From: Bacillota bacterium
GTDB taxonomy: Bacteria; Bacillota; Bacilli; Paenibacillales; Paenibacillaceae
Reading direction: 5' to 3'
Length of the DNA: 64,000 nucleotides
Assembly (NCBI GenBank): GCA_023433615.1
Contig: JAEZCJ010000047.1
Span: forward strand, 1-64,000
In this document: positions 38,287 through 47,134 of the stretch, in pieces
How positions within the stretch are numbered: position 1 is the stretch's first letter
Layout: each line of letters opens with the position of its first letter
Translations under genes and position numbers: made by a program
Notes under the pieces: model-generated
What the model was told of the DNA's origin: nothing
What the model saw: the letters and a program-made list of their open reading frames with translations, nothing else
The model's database searches: none

Positions 38287-38391
38287 TCTGTTTATCCCCT
38301 CCGTCATAATAGACGCACGAAGGGCTCGGTTTATTTCAAGGTCATTTACTTTTTTATTTCTATATTTCCGCAATGCCGTCCAAGCACGGGA

Positions 38392-38422
38392 TTAAGCCCG
38401 CGACAGATTGTCGCGGGCTTAA
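38392..38422 (-). terminator. Terminator of the GH9 gene
   Basis: TTAAGCCCGCGACA and TGTCGCGGGCTTAA form a perfect 14-base stem with a three-base loop, 20 bases after the GH9 stop. Confidence 0.85.
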
Positions 38423-38442
38423 CATGCCATCCTATGTGTTCG

Positions 38443-40947
38443 CTAGCGTATTCCGTTGCTGAGCTGCTGCGCAGCAAGCGCAATGAACATGTAATGCGAA
38501 GAGCCGCCCCCCATGACATACTCCACCTGCTGCCACAGATACGGGAATACCAGCAGCTCGGGGAAATCGGGTCGAATCAATGCGGTACCTGAGATGACCC
38601 CGCCGGGAATATACGACCAGTCGGCACGGTTGAGTCCGTAACCGACCGTAGCCGATAAGGCTCCGACTCCCGAAGCGAATGACATCGTGTTGGAGCCAGG
38701 GTGACAGCCCAGCACGAAATTCAACGCATTGTAGATCAATTCGGCATCGAACAGCTCGGGATATGCCCGATGCAGGAAATAGTACTCGTAGCCTAAGCGT
38801 TGGATTCCCCACCCTGCTCCCCAGATATGCGGGCGATACGGGATGCCGTACGGCGTCTCGGCACTCTGAGCTGCGTATTGTGCTTGAAGGGCCGGCAGGG
38901 CAGCTCGGAACTTCCTTGAGAATTCGGCATCGTTCATCGCGGTTTCGGCCCGTGCGACGAACCACCCCGTCTTATCGATCGAATCGACGATCGTATCGGC
39001 TTCCGCGAGCAGGAAGTCGCGATATTGCTGCTCGCCGGTCGTCAGGTACAATTCAACGACAGCATGGATTTGGGGCAATCTGGCAGGGCCTGTCCCGTCC
39101 GTGACCTTGAAGAGCTCGCGCGCTGCCTGCAAGGATTGTTCGCTTAAGACCGGATTGAATGCCTTCAAGGCCCGGGAAGCGGCAGCCAGATGCGCAGCTG
39201 TCGTCAATTCGCGCTGCGGATTATCTTCCGTGAACACCCAGCGGTCGTCATCATTGCCGAGAATGCCGTCGGACATGCTCGCGCTATCGCCTAGGTGGAC
39301 ATATTGCCGCAGGTCGTTCTCGATAATGCCTCTATACAGCCGCCCTAGCGCACGATAGCCTCCTACTACGGACAAGACGCCATGCTCGATTTGCTGCAGG
39401 ATGTCGTTTTTGCCGTCAGGCTGGTGAATCTCGACGATCCGCGCAGCTTGGTCGATCGTGGTCGCGTCATAATGGACGTTGAAGCATTCATATGCGAGAG
39501 CCAACGTATAGAACTCGCCCGACTGGGACTCCACGCGCAGGTCGAAATCGCCTGCATCATGCCAGCCGCCGACATTCAGCCCCGGAACGACGTCGCCCGG
39601 TTCATACTTCGTCAGCGTGGAAGGTCCTTGTACATAGCCGTCAAAATGATTGAGATTGACCGGCGCCATGCGAGCGTCATCGTGATGGCACAGGCCATGC
39701 CATACGCGGTATTTTTCGCTGACGCGCATATGGCACATCTGTACGGGAAGGAAATATTCCAGCACCGGCTGCCACACGCCTCGGTCGTATACATCGCTCG
39801 CGATCCGGAATATGGCCGACTCCGACGACCCGTAACGCACCTTGTACAGCCCTTCTTCCCGAATCCCCGTGAAATCGAATTTCACGTAGTTATAGCGCAG
39901 GAATTGGCCCCACTCCTGTCCTTCGGCCGTGTGGACAACTTGCTCGCCCGTCTCCGTGATGCCGAGCAGCACGGCCTTATCCCGTGCGCGGTCGCGCTTG
40001 TCCAGCTCGATGATGGCCGTCTTCGTCTGGCCGGGATGATAGCCGACCTGCGAGGTCTGCACGACAGCCGGATAGAGCCAATCTTCTACGACATTCGGCG
40101 TGATTACCCATTGAATCGCATTGGCGGTAGCGCCGGCAGGCACTTCGCTGCTAATGACGAACCAGCCGTTATTATGGTTCATGCGGCCGTCGTACAGCTT
40201 CAGATCCGTCCCCTTGCTTGCAATCGTGAAGCGGTTATAAGGGTCGTCCGGGCGCACGGTAAACCGTCTGCCGACAGCATACGGCTCGGCGACGAGGTCG
40301 TCGGCAACCATCGGATTATACCCCTGATTATCGCCGGATAGCAGCTTGAGGTCAGCGGTTGCATCGGGTTCGCTGTAATTTCCGGCATGCGGATAGTTGG
40401 ACGGCTGCGACATGACAGGACCGTTAGGCTGCTCAGGGAATATGCCATGCTTGTTATCCATGATCCACGGCTTGCCGAACAGCGCGCCGGGAAACAGCTC
40501 CAGGTTGAAGCCGATTTTGCCGAGGTACTTATCCGGAATCGGCCGATCCAGGTCAACGGTCACGTTGACCGAGCTGCCGTCCCCTTGGACGGTAACCTTG
40601 TAATGGAATTCGAAGTCCGGGTAAACCATCGGATTGAAGCCCTTGAGGTGCTTGCTCGTATCCGGGAAGCTCAGCGACGTAATAATCGTATTCGCTGCCT
40701 CATCCAGTTCGCGCTTTCCTTGCTTCGGAACCGGCTGCCATTGACCGGGCGTCTGTTCGAATCGAATATCTCCGTTCGTAGCGACGCGATTGCCATGCAT
40801 AATGATGCTAACGCCGGACTGATGCCCTTCGGGGTAGATATCGTCGAAGGCCATAACGTCTACACCCAAGCATTGGAAGTAGCCGGATGCCTGATTTAAC
40901 TTGAATCCCTGTTGGCCTGCATTCATGAACTCGTGTTCATTCTTCAT
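38443..40947 (-). CDS. Glycoside hydrolase family 9 protein, apparently cytoplasmic
   Basis: An 834-residue enzyme. The region before about 280 contains beta-sandwich stretches; residues 285-380 form the CelD_N immunoglobulin-like module ('SQVGYHPGQTKTAIIEL', 'LYKVRYGSSESAIFRI'); from 385 to the end is the GH9 (alpha/alpha)6 barrel with the catalytic aspartates in 'GGWHDAGDFDLRVESQSG' and the likely acid in 'WQQVEYVMGG'. Unlike secreted cellulases there is no signal peptide, so it probably acts on imported beta-linked oligosaccharides or amino sugars inside the cell. A GGAGG site precedes the ATG. It is a single-gene transcript. Confidence 0.88.
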   Translation of the reverse strand: MKNEHEFMNAGQQGFKLNQASGYFQCLGVDVMAFDDIYPEGHQSGVSIIMHGNRVATNGDIRFEQTPGQWQPVPKQGKRELDEAANTIITSLSFPDTSKHLKGFNPMVYPDFEFHYKVTVQGDGSSVNVTVDLDRPIPDKYLGKIGFNLELFPGALFGKPWIMDNKHGIFPEQPNGPVMSQPSNYPHAGNYSEPDATADLKLLSGDNQGYNPMVADDLVAEPYAVGRRFTVRPDDPYNRFTIASKGTDLKLYDGRMNHNNGWFVISSEVPAGATANAIQWVITPNVVEDWLYPAVVQTSQVGYHPGQTKTAIIELDKRDRARDKAVLLGITETGEQVVHTAEGQEWGQFLRYNYVKFDFTGIREEGLYKVRYGSSESAIFRIASDVYDRGVWQPVLEYFLPVQMCHMRVSEKYRVWHGLCHHDDARMAPVNLNHFDGYVQGPSTLTKYEPGDVVPGLNVGGWHDAGDFDLRVESQSGEFYTLALAYECFNVHYDATTIDQAARIVEIHQPDGKNDILQQIEHGVLSVVGGYRALGRLYRGIIENDLRQYVHLGDSASMSDGILGNDDDRWVFTEDNPQRELTTAAHLAAASRALKAFNPVLSEQSLQAARELFKVTDGTGPARLPQIHAVVELYLTTGEQQYRDFLLAEADTIVDSIDKTGWFVARAETAMNDAEFSRKFRAALPALQAQYAAQSAETPYGIPYRPHIWGAGWGIQRLGYEYYFLHRAYPELFDAELIYNALNFVLGCHPGSNTMSFASGVGALSATVGYGLNRADWSYIPGGVISGTALIRPDFPELLVFPYLWQQVEYVMGGGSSHYMFIALAAQQLSNGIR

Positions 40948-41084
40948 CGCATAAAGCCTCCCTGTGTGATTTCCTCTTCTAAATCATAATATAGACGCTG
41001 GCTCCTGCATAGGAAATTACCGGGAAAACAAAAGCATAACCCTAATAATATAGCTCAGCTAAGGAAATTTAGCCGTTCAATAAG

Positions 41085-41111
41085 AAAGAACTGCCTCTGT
41101 GGGCAGTTCTT
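41085..41111 (-). terminator. Terminator of the ArsR-VOC operon
   Basis: AAGAACTGCC and GGCAGTTCTT form a ten-base stem with a short loop, followed on the minus strand by TCTTATTG, 17 bases after the VOC stop. Confidence 0.75.
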
Positions 41112-41128
41112 CTCATGGAGCAGCGAAC

Positions 41129-41518
41129 CTACACGTTAAATTGGATGATCTGGATCAGGTTACCGCATGTGTCGTCGAATACGGCGATCGCGTTCTCCCC
41201 CATTACGGTCGGTTCCATCGTAAACCTTACGCCGTTGTCCGACAGCCGCTTGAACGCCTGTTGAATGTCCGCCACCCCGAACATCGTGGCGGGAATGCCG
41301 TCCGCGAATATTCGATCCTGGTACTCCTTCGCGGCAGGATGCTCGTTCGGTTCAAGCAACAGCTCGGTGCCGTCTTGCTTGTCGGACGCTACAACCGCAA
41401 TCCACCGGTGCTCGCCGAGGGGAATGTCATGCTTCTTGACGAAGCCCAAAGTTTCCGTGTAGAACGCCAGTGCTCTGTCTTGATCCTGTACGAATAAGCT
41501 GGTTACGATAATATCCAC
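41129..41518 (-). CDS. VOC-family (glyoxalase/bleomycin-resistance fold) protein
   Basis: A 129-residue VOC protein with two beta-alpha-beta-beta-beta units: 'TSLFVQDQDRALAFYTETLGFVKKHDIPLGEHRWIAVV' and 'ATMFGVADIQQAFKRLSDNGVRFTMEP ... VFDDTCGNLIQIIQF'. These proteins bind a divalent metal and act on or sequester small molecules such as methylglyoxal adducts, fosfomycin or bleomycin. GTG start behind GGAGG. It is the second gene after an ArsR regulator with its own operator-promoter (41853-41882). Confidence 0.9.
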   Translation of the reverse strand: MDIIVTSLFVQDQDRALAFYTETLGFVKKHDIPLGEHRWIAVVASDKQDGTELLLEPNEHPAAKEYQDRIFADGIPATMFGVADIQQAFKRLSDNGVRFTMEPTVMGENAIAVFDDTCGNLIQIIQFNV

Positions 41519-41564
41519 GATATGCTTGCCTCCTCTAAGATCGGCGCCAACGGCGCTCGGCTAA

Positions 41565-41846
41565 TCAGGAATCGATCCACCCTTTCAGCAAATCCTTCAG
41601 CGGTTCGTTGTTGAATTGAAGCACGCGGTATTTCCCCTCCTTAACGGAATGTACGAGCCCAGCCTCCTCCAGTACGGCAAGATGCTTAGCAATCGCCTGC
41701 CGCGTAATCGAGAGGTGATGCTTCGTGATGAGACGCACCGTAAGTTCATACAGCGTCTGCCCGTTGCGTTCGGATAGCTCGTCAATCATCAGCCTCCGGG
41801 TCGGATCGACAAGTGCTCGGAAGATCGCGTCATTGTCCCAGTTCAT
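41565..41846 (-). CDS. ArsR-family repressor, likely translated from a leaderless mRNA
   Basis: A 93-residue winged-helix protein: 'IFRALVDPTRRLMIDELSERN', then the recognition helix 'SITRQAIAKHLAVLEEAGLV' and a wing 'KEGKYRVLQF'. No cysteine metal site is present, so its signal is probably not a metal. TATAAT ends six bases before the ATG and no Shine-Dalgarno sequence is visible, so transcription should start at or next to the A of the ATG. The 16-base palindrome in the promoter spacer (41860-41875) is the expected operator for autoregulation. It controls the adjacent VOC gene. Confidence 0.88.
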   Translation of the reverse strand: MNWDNDAIFRALVDPTRRLMIDELSERNGQTLYELTVRLITKHHLSITRQAIAKHLAVLEEAGLVHSVKEGKYRVLQFNNEPLKDLLKGWIDS

Positions 41847-41852
41847 ATGCCG

Positions 41853-41882
41853 ATTATAAGCAACCTATGGGTTGCATGTCAA
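41853..41882 (-). promoter_or_regulatory. Consensus promoter with palindromic operator for the ArsR-VOC operon
   Basis: TTGACA (41882-41877), 18 bases, TATAAT (41858-41853). The spacer is filled by GCAACC-TATG-GGTTGC (41860-41875). A bound dimer would block polymerase. Confidence 0.8.
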
Positions 41883-42086
41883 GCATTAGTATTTCAATGA
41901 CTGCTTGTTTGTCGAATGTATAATGCGATAAACGCGATAAAGTTCGTTCACCAGCCCTATAGGCTTGTATCCATTGACATGCTACAATACCTAAATTAGT
42001 AAACCTATATGGAAATATTAGGTTAACTAGCATCATACTCGCATACTACTATCGCCTGTTGCACGGCCCATCTGGAGTGATCGTCA

Positions 42087-44837
42087 ATGTTAATTAAGTC
42101 CACAAGGTTTACAATCGGATTATTGTCAGAGAACGCGAATTATGCTTCCGAATCTTACATGATCGAAGGAATCATCGAAGCAGCCGAACAGATGGACGTT
42201 AACTTCATCTATCTCGGCTATTTCGGCATCCATCATGAGATCGAGGATACGCGGTTTGAGCACGGAATCGATTCGAACGCGCGGTTATCGGCCAAGTTCG
42301 AACAGCTTCGCGAATCGATCGATCTGTACGAGCCGGACGGCTTGCTCGTCATCGGCTGGTCGAAAGACGTGCAAGGCATCCATCTCGATCAACTTCGTCT
42401 GGCTACCCGCGGTCTGCCGATCGTTAGTCTCGGGAGTACCCTCGAGGGGATTCCTTCGATTCATGTCCGCGGATTTGAATATCTATATGAAGCGACGAAG
42501 CATCTGATCGAATACCACGGTCGGAGGCGGATCGCATTCATCGAACCTTGGATGCACGATTGCCGTGTCGAAGGCTATCGCGCAGCAATCCGAGAGGCGG
42601 GCTTGAACGCAGAGGGAATCGCGATCACGAGCGAGGAATTGGCAGGGTTATACGACCACGGCGCTAGGACTGAGCGGGCGATGCACCTATTGCTCGATGA
42701 ACGGCAAACAGCATTCGATGCAATTATCGTGCTATCGGCCACCGAAGGCAAGCATGTCTTGCAGGACCTGCAACGGAGACGGCTGCGTGTACCGGATGAT
42801 GTCTCACTCATCTGCTTCGAAGACGACTTATCGCTCCGCTTCGCCGACGTCCCGCTCACAACCGTCTACTACCCGTACCGAGAGATTGGTTATCAAGGTT
42901 GCAGAACGCTTGTCAGGTCATTGCTGGGCGAACCAGTCGATGCCGTCCAGATTGTGCCGACCCAGGTTATTTATCGAAATTCCTGCGGGTGCGACCGAAC
43001 CAACATGCATATCCTAAGCAAGCTTGACCGCATGATCCCGTCAGACGTACGGGAGAACGTGCCTCTTGCATTTCATGACAGCGAATTGTCCGCTCTGTTC
43101 CAGCAGTCCGTTGCAAACGGCAGTTACACCCCTTTCTTGAACGTCTTCCGGCGAACGATGCTAGCGTCTCATCTGGCTGCGGACCGGGACCCGCGTCTGC
43201 TGGAAGGCGCATTGATCGAACATTTCGTATCTGACATGCTGCCCATCATTCAGGAAGATTCGCGGCTGCGGGTGCATCTAGAAGAACTCTGCTCTTACAT
43301 TCGGGATATCGTCGAAATGAAAGAGAAGATGATTACGTTCAAACACATCGAGCAATGCAGGATCGTCCATCAAGCGCTAAGCCACATCGGCAAGACGCTG
43401 CAGAGCAGCTACGAATTGGAGACCGTTCTTCAGAAGCTGAACAACTTCATGGGCTGGCTTCAAGTCCCTACAATCTATTTGTTTCAATCCCATGACTGCC
43501 GCAACGAACTTCTATTCGGATTCCAAGATTACCACAATCTCACGTGGAAGTACCCTGCTCGATGCGACATGCAGACGACTTTCCGACAGTTCAAAGCGAT
43601 GAGACAGGAACGATTCACGCTCATGATTCTCCCCCTCCATATACGCGGCGAGGCGATCGGCTGCGCGTGGATGGATCCGGGACGCAACCAAGCGAGCACG
43701 CTCGTCATGCTTAGCGATTACATCAAATCGTCGATCAAAGGCTGCATGCTCTTCGAAGAGTCCCAACAGCTCATCAATCAGATGCAAGAGACGAAGGAAT
43801 TGCTCGAATCTTACATTCACCATACCCATGACGGCATTTTAGTTATCGATAACAATTCGAAGATCATTCAGGTCAATGAAGCGCTAATGACGATCTTCGG
43901 CTATGACGAATTCGAACTGCTTGGACGCCATCTATCTGTCATGAACCTCGTCGATTGGGATTACGCGAGCATCAGGCAGCGTCTCTCGAGCGGACTCGAC
44001 TTGAAAGATATCGAGACGTCTGGTAGCCGCAAGGACGGCAACAGGATCGAGCTGTATCTGTCGATCTCTCCGATAAAGGCACGCGACGGTAAGCTTAACG
44101 CGATCGCGCTCCTCTTCCGTGACGTGACCGAGAGCAAGAAGACGGACGAATATTTACGCAAGCTGGATAAGCTGTCCGTCGTAGGGCAATTGGCGGCTGG
44201 ACTCGCGCACGAGATACGGAATCCGTTGACGCCGCTTCGCGGATTCACCCAGATGCTCAGAGAAGAAGCGACATCGCGCCGGCCGATATACGATCTAATG
44301 CTGTCCGAGCTCGACCGCATCGATATGATCGTGAGCGATTTTCTCATGATATCCAAACCTCATACGTCAGCACGCGGCCGAATCAGATTGTGCGAACTCG
44401 TGCAAAGCGTCGTGAATATCCTGGAGCCGCAATCTCTGCTGCACGGCGTCATCATGAACCTGAAGGCGGATGCGGATAGCGCCAATGCCGTAATTAAGGG
44501 CTCCGACACCGAGATTAAGCAGGTATTTTTGAATTTGATCAAGAACGGCATCGAAGCGATGCCGAGCGGCGGCGAGATATCCATCTCCCTTGCTGCTCAT
44601 CCGCCGGGGCATATTACGGCTATGATTGAGGATCACGGCATCGGAATACCGAAAGAGAAGCTCGCCATGATCGGCGAACCCTTCTATACGACCAAAGATA
44701 CGGGTACAGGTCTCGGCATGATGATGTGTTACAAAATCGTGCATGCGCATGAGGGGCAATTATATATTCGCAGCGAGGAAGGCTGCGGCACGATTGTCGA
44801 GGTATTGTTCTCCGTCTACAACGAGGATATTGGATAA
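42087..44837 (+). CDS. Fusion of LacI/GalR-type sensor domain with PAS domain and histidine kinase
   Basis: A 916-residue protein without an N-terminal DNA-binding domain. Residues 1-300 are a periplasmic-binding-fold sensor of LacI/GalR type ('FTIGLLSENANYASESYMIEGIIEAAEQ', 'PDGLLVIGW', 'YHGRRRIAFIEP', 'VPDDVSLICFEDD'). The middle (about 310-580) is helical with GAF-like stretches. A PAS domain follows at about 590-690 ('DGILVIDNNSKIIQVNEALMTIFGYDEFELLG'), then a HisKA helix with His708 ('LAHEIRNPLTPL') and an ATPase with 'NLIKNGIEAM', 'DHGIGIPKE' and 'GTGLGMM'. No membrane span is seen, so it is a cytosolic kinase sensing a small molecule. No response regulator lies nearby. Confidence 0.88.
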   Translation: MLIKSTRFTIGLLSENANYASESYMIEGIIEAAEQMDVNFIYLGYFGIHHEIEDTRFEHGIDSNARLSAKFEQLRESIDLYEPDGLLVIGWSKDVQGIHLDQLRLATRGLPIVSLGSTLEGIPSIHVRGFEYLYEATKHLIEYHGRRRIAFIEPWMHDCRVEGYRAAIREAGLNAEGIAITSEELAGLYDHGARTERAMHLLLDERQTAFDAIIVLSATEGKHVLQDLQRRRLRVPDDVSLICFEDDLSLRFADVPLTTVYYPYREIGYQGCRTLVRSLLGEPVDAVQIVPTQVIYRNSCGCDRTNMHILSKLDRMIPSDVRENVPLAFHDSELSALFQQSVANGSYTPFLNVFRRTMLASHLAADRDPRLLEGALIEHFVSDMLPIIQEDSRLRVHLEELCSYIRDIVEMKEKMITFKHIEQCRIVHQALSHIGKTLQSSYELETVLQKLNNFMGWLQVPTIYLFQSHDCRNELLFGFQDYHNLTWKYPARCDMQTTFRQFKAMRQERFTLMILPLHIRGEAIGCAWMDPGRNQASTLVMLSDYIKSSIKGCMLFEESQQLINQMQETKELLESYIHHTHDGILVIDNNSKIIQVNEALMTIFGYDEFELLGRHLSVMNLVDWDYASIRQRLSSGLDLKDIETSGSRKDGNRIELYLSISPIKARDGKLNAIALLFRDVTESKKTDEYLRKLDKLSVVGQLAAGLAHEIRNPLTPLRGFTQMLREEATSRRPIYDLMLSELDRIDMIVSDFLMISKPHTSARGRIRLCELVQSVVNILEPQSLLHGVIMNLKADADSANAVIKGSDTEIKQVFLNLIKNGIEAMPSGGEISISLAAHPPGHITAMIEDHGIGIPKEKLAMIGEPFYTTKDTGTGLGMMMCYKIVHAHEGQLYIRSEEGCGTIVEVLFSVYNEDIG

Positions 44838-44892
44838 TATTATGGCAGATCGAGGGAAAAGATAACGACATCAATTCCGAGGGGATGTCTGC

Positions 44893-45411
44893 ATGCACCT
44901 TGCGATCACGCTCATTACGATATTCGCGACCTGGCGCTGGGGCGATTGGCGCAACTGGAAGCAGTACCAGCCGTCGATGTTCTACATCGCTACCGGCGGA
45001 CTGCTGTACGAATACCTGACCAAGCATTATACGATGTGGAAGTTTCATGCGGATATCCTATACAGCCATCAGATCGTAGTCGTCCTCTATGCCCTCATTA
45101 CCATGCCGCTTTCGGTTCTCCTGTTTCTGTCGCGTTATCCGGCCTCGAAGGGCTGGTTCGCAGTAATCCGCTATTACGCGGTGTGGATATTGCTCTACAT
45201 CGTTGCCGAACATTTTCTGCGTACTAGCGGCTATATTTCCTACGAGAACGGCTGGTCATTCTGGTATTCCCTTCTATTCGACTTCATGATGTTTCCGATG
45301 ATCCGATTCCATAGCATCCGTCCGGGACCTGCGTTAATACTGTCGGTCGCCATTACGATCGCGCTCATGCTATGGTTCAGAGTTCCGCTGGAAGGCCCGC
45401 ACCAACAGTAG
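44893..45411 (+). CDS. CBO0543-family membrane protein (1)
   Basis: A 172-residue protein with about five membrane helices, including 'ITIFATWRWGDWRNWKQYQPSMFYIATGGLLYEYL' and a 'YENGWSFWYSLLFDFMMFPMIRFHS' end, typical of the CBO0543 family of integral membrane proteins of unknown function in spore-formers. GAGGGG precedes the ATG. It is the first of three neighbouring genes of this type transcribed together. Confidence 0.78.
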   Translation: MHLAITLITIFATWRWGDWRNWKQYQPSMFYIATGGLLYEYLTKHYTMWKFHADILYSHQIVVVLYALITMPLSVLLFLSRYPASKGWFAVIRYYAVWILLYIVAEHFLRTSGYISYENGWSFWYSLLFDFMMFPMIRFHSIRPGPALILSVAITIALMLWFRVPLEGPHQQ

Positions 45412-45438
45412 AGAGAACGAACGTAAAGGATGATTGCG

Positions 45439-45912
45439 ATGTCCATAGCAATTCTTGCCTTAATGGCATGGATCGTCATGATTGTCTTCGTCATCATTCC
45501 GAAGCGACTAACTCTTACGGAATTGTTGTTCCTCTATTTCGTAATCGTTATCTTCACGATTACGCTATTCACCGTGCTGGATATCAATTTGCAATGGGCC
45601 CCGCTCACTCGAAGAACGGAGGGTTCATTTGCGATGTACATTTGCAGGTTCGTGTACATCCCGCTGCTGGTTCTTCTGGGAGCAGCAGCTCTCCTCTCTC
45701 GCTTGCGGGCGAAATGGCGGGGAGCATGGACATTCATCATTGTCCTTGCCTTGACCGGGGCAGACCGCGTCTATCTACAGCTTGATCTATTGAAGTTCAA
45801 GCACTGGAATTCTGGGTACTCGTTCCTCATGTACGGCGCTTTCGTGATCCTGATCTGGCGGATTGCCCGCTGGTATATCGACCTGGATAAGGAGGTCTCA
45901 AGTCCGTCTTGA
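45439..45912 (+). CDS. CBO0543-like membrane protein (2)
   Basis: A 157-residue membrane protein with five likely helices, from 'LALMAWIVMIVFVIIPKRLTL' to 'MYGAFVILIWRIARWYIDLDKEVS'. Conserved 'LTLTELLFLYFVIVIFTITLFTVLD' and the short loops resemble the neighbouring CBO0543 proteins but with low identity, so it is placed in the same group by position and topology. The start at 45439 fits an AAAGG site nine bases upstream; an ATG three codons earlier sits too near to it. Its stop overlaps the next start (TTGA). Confidence 0.7.
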   Translation: MSIAILALMAWIVMIVFVIIPKRLTLTELLFLYFVIVIFTITLFTVLDINLQWAPLTRRTEGSFAMYICRFVYIPLLVLLGAAALLSRLRAKWRGAWTFIIVLALTGADRVYLQLDLLKFKHWNSGYSFLMYGAFVILIWRIARWYIDLDKEVSSPS

Positions 45913-46412
45913 GCGAAGTTCGTTATGACCATCACTTCAACATGAACGAATGGTTCATCGTGATTGCGCTGATCATTGGTATCCTGACTATCCTTGGACT
46001 GCCGCGGCGTTTCCCGAGAAAGACGTCCGGGGTGTACATCCTATGCGGCATCTTCTGCGGTTTCGTATTCGACCATACGCTAAGCGTATTCCCAGTCAGC
46101 TACTATGCCATTAATGATACGTCCAAGTTTGAGACGATGGACTTTCTGTCCCACGTGATGTACGGACCCTACAGCTACCTATTCTTCTACTTGTATGACC
46201 TCGTGCACATCAAGGCGCATCATTCCTTGGTGTATATTATGGCGTGGGCGTTAATGAGTGTCGGTTTTGAGCGATTGTCTGCGGCCGTCGGCATATTCCA
46301 CTATCGGCACGGCTACAGCATCTACTACTCGTTCGCGATCTACTTGGTCGTAATAAGCGGCTGGGTGCTTCTCTATTATGCCTTGCGGGCATACGGGGAT
46401 AAGCTTAATTAG
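45909..46412 (+). CDS. CBO0543-like membrane protein (3)
   Basis: A 167-residue protein of the same topology: 'MNEWFIVIALIIGILTILGLPRRF', 'GVYILCGIFCGFVFDHTLSVFPVSYYAIND' and 'VYIMAWALMSVGFERLSAAVGIFHYRHGYSIYYSF'. The start is TTG overlapping the previous TGA; AAGGAGG lies 13 bases upstream, so an internal ATG at residue 12 is possible. Probably made together with the two preceding proteins. Confidence 0.72.
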   Translation: MSEVRYDHHFNMNEWFIVIALIIGILTILGLPRRFPRKTSGVYILCGIFCGFVFDHTLSVFPVSYYAINDTSKFETMDFLSHVMYGPYSYLFFYLYDLVHIKAHHSLVYIMAWALMSVGFERLSAAVGIFHYRHGYSIYYSFAIYLVVISGWVLLYYALRAYGDKLN

Positions 46413-46444
46413 CGATTCAACCGCATCAATATGCCCATTAGCAA

Positions 46445-46474
46445 AAGGTCAGCCCAATGTTTGCGGCTGACCTT
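46445..46474. terminator. Two-way terminator between CBO0543 genes and secreted-protein gene
   Basis: AAGGTCAGCC and GGCTGACCTT form a perfect ten-base stem with a ten-base loop between two convergent genes. Confidence 0.85.
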
Positions 46475-46487
46475 CTCGGTGGGTCAT

Positions 46488-47018
46488 CTAGAGCTTGGCC
46501 ACGGTTGCGGCAATGCCCTCCATTTGCATGCGGCTCAACGTGCGGTCCGGCGAACTGATCGTAACGAACCGGTCATCGACCGGGAAGGCCAGTCTTTCTT
46601 CAGCGCCTGCTGCCTGACCTGCCGCATACCATCTTGCGGTAACGCCATTCGGCAAGGTGACCGTAGTCCCTTGAGAAGGGTCCGCATAATCGCGCGGCGA
46701 CACGATCACTCTCATGTGATCGAACATCATCGCGACGCCGTCTTCGCCGGCAACTGTCCGCTGATACCGGTCGCCTGCCGCCATTTTGCGCGGAGCGTAC
46801 GGCGCCTCATAGGATGGGAACTTGGCATAGGCAGCGCGAATCTCTTTCTTCTGCTTCTTCGAATACTTCACATCGACCAGCTTCGTTTCGGCGGCGAGGG
46901 CCGCTCCGACGGGTTCGATGGAGTAACCGCAGGTGACAATATCCGCTGCGTTGACGAACGCCGCATTCGAGAAAGTCAAGCCCAGCGCGATTGTCGTCGT
47001 GACCACGAATGACCTCAT
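46488..47018 (-). CDS. Secreted protein of unknown function
   Basis: A 176-residue protein with a signal peptide (residues 1-24, 'RSFVVTTTIALGLTFSNAAFVNA') and cleavage likely after ANAA/NAA. The mature part starts 'DIVTCGYSIEPVGAALAAETKLVDVKYSKKQKKEIRAAY' and ends in 'RTLSRMQMEGIAATVAKL'; it has one cysteine and no membrane segment. It shows no recognised catalytic motif. AGGAG lies ten bases upstream of ATG. It stands alone. Confidence 0.75.
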   Translation of the reverse strand: MRSFVVTTTIALGLTFSNAAFVNAADIVTCGYSIEPVGAALAAETKLVDVKYSKKQKKEIRAAYAKFPSYEAPYAPRKMAAGDRYQRTVAGEDGVAMMFDHMRVIVSPRDYADPSQGTTVTLPNGVTARWYAAGQAAGAEERLAFPVDDRFVTISSPDRTLSRMQMEGIAATVAKL

Positions 47019-47134
47019 TCAGCTCGGTCTCCTCTCGATATCAGTTGGGTCGGTACCATTTCCAGACCTCCCCTATGTTCCCCCGCCTGAGACGATTTCA
47101 TGCCAATGAATGCTAGTTCATTGATACGACACGT

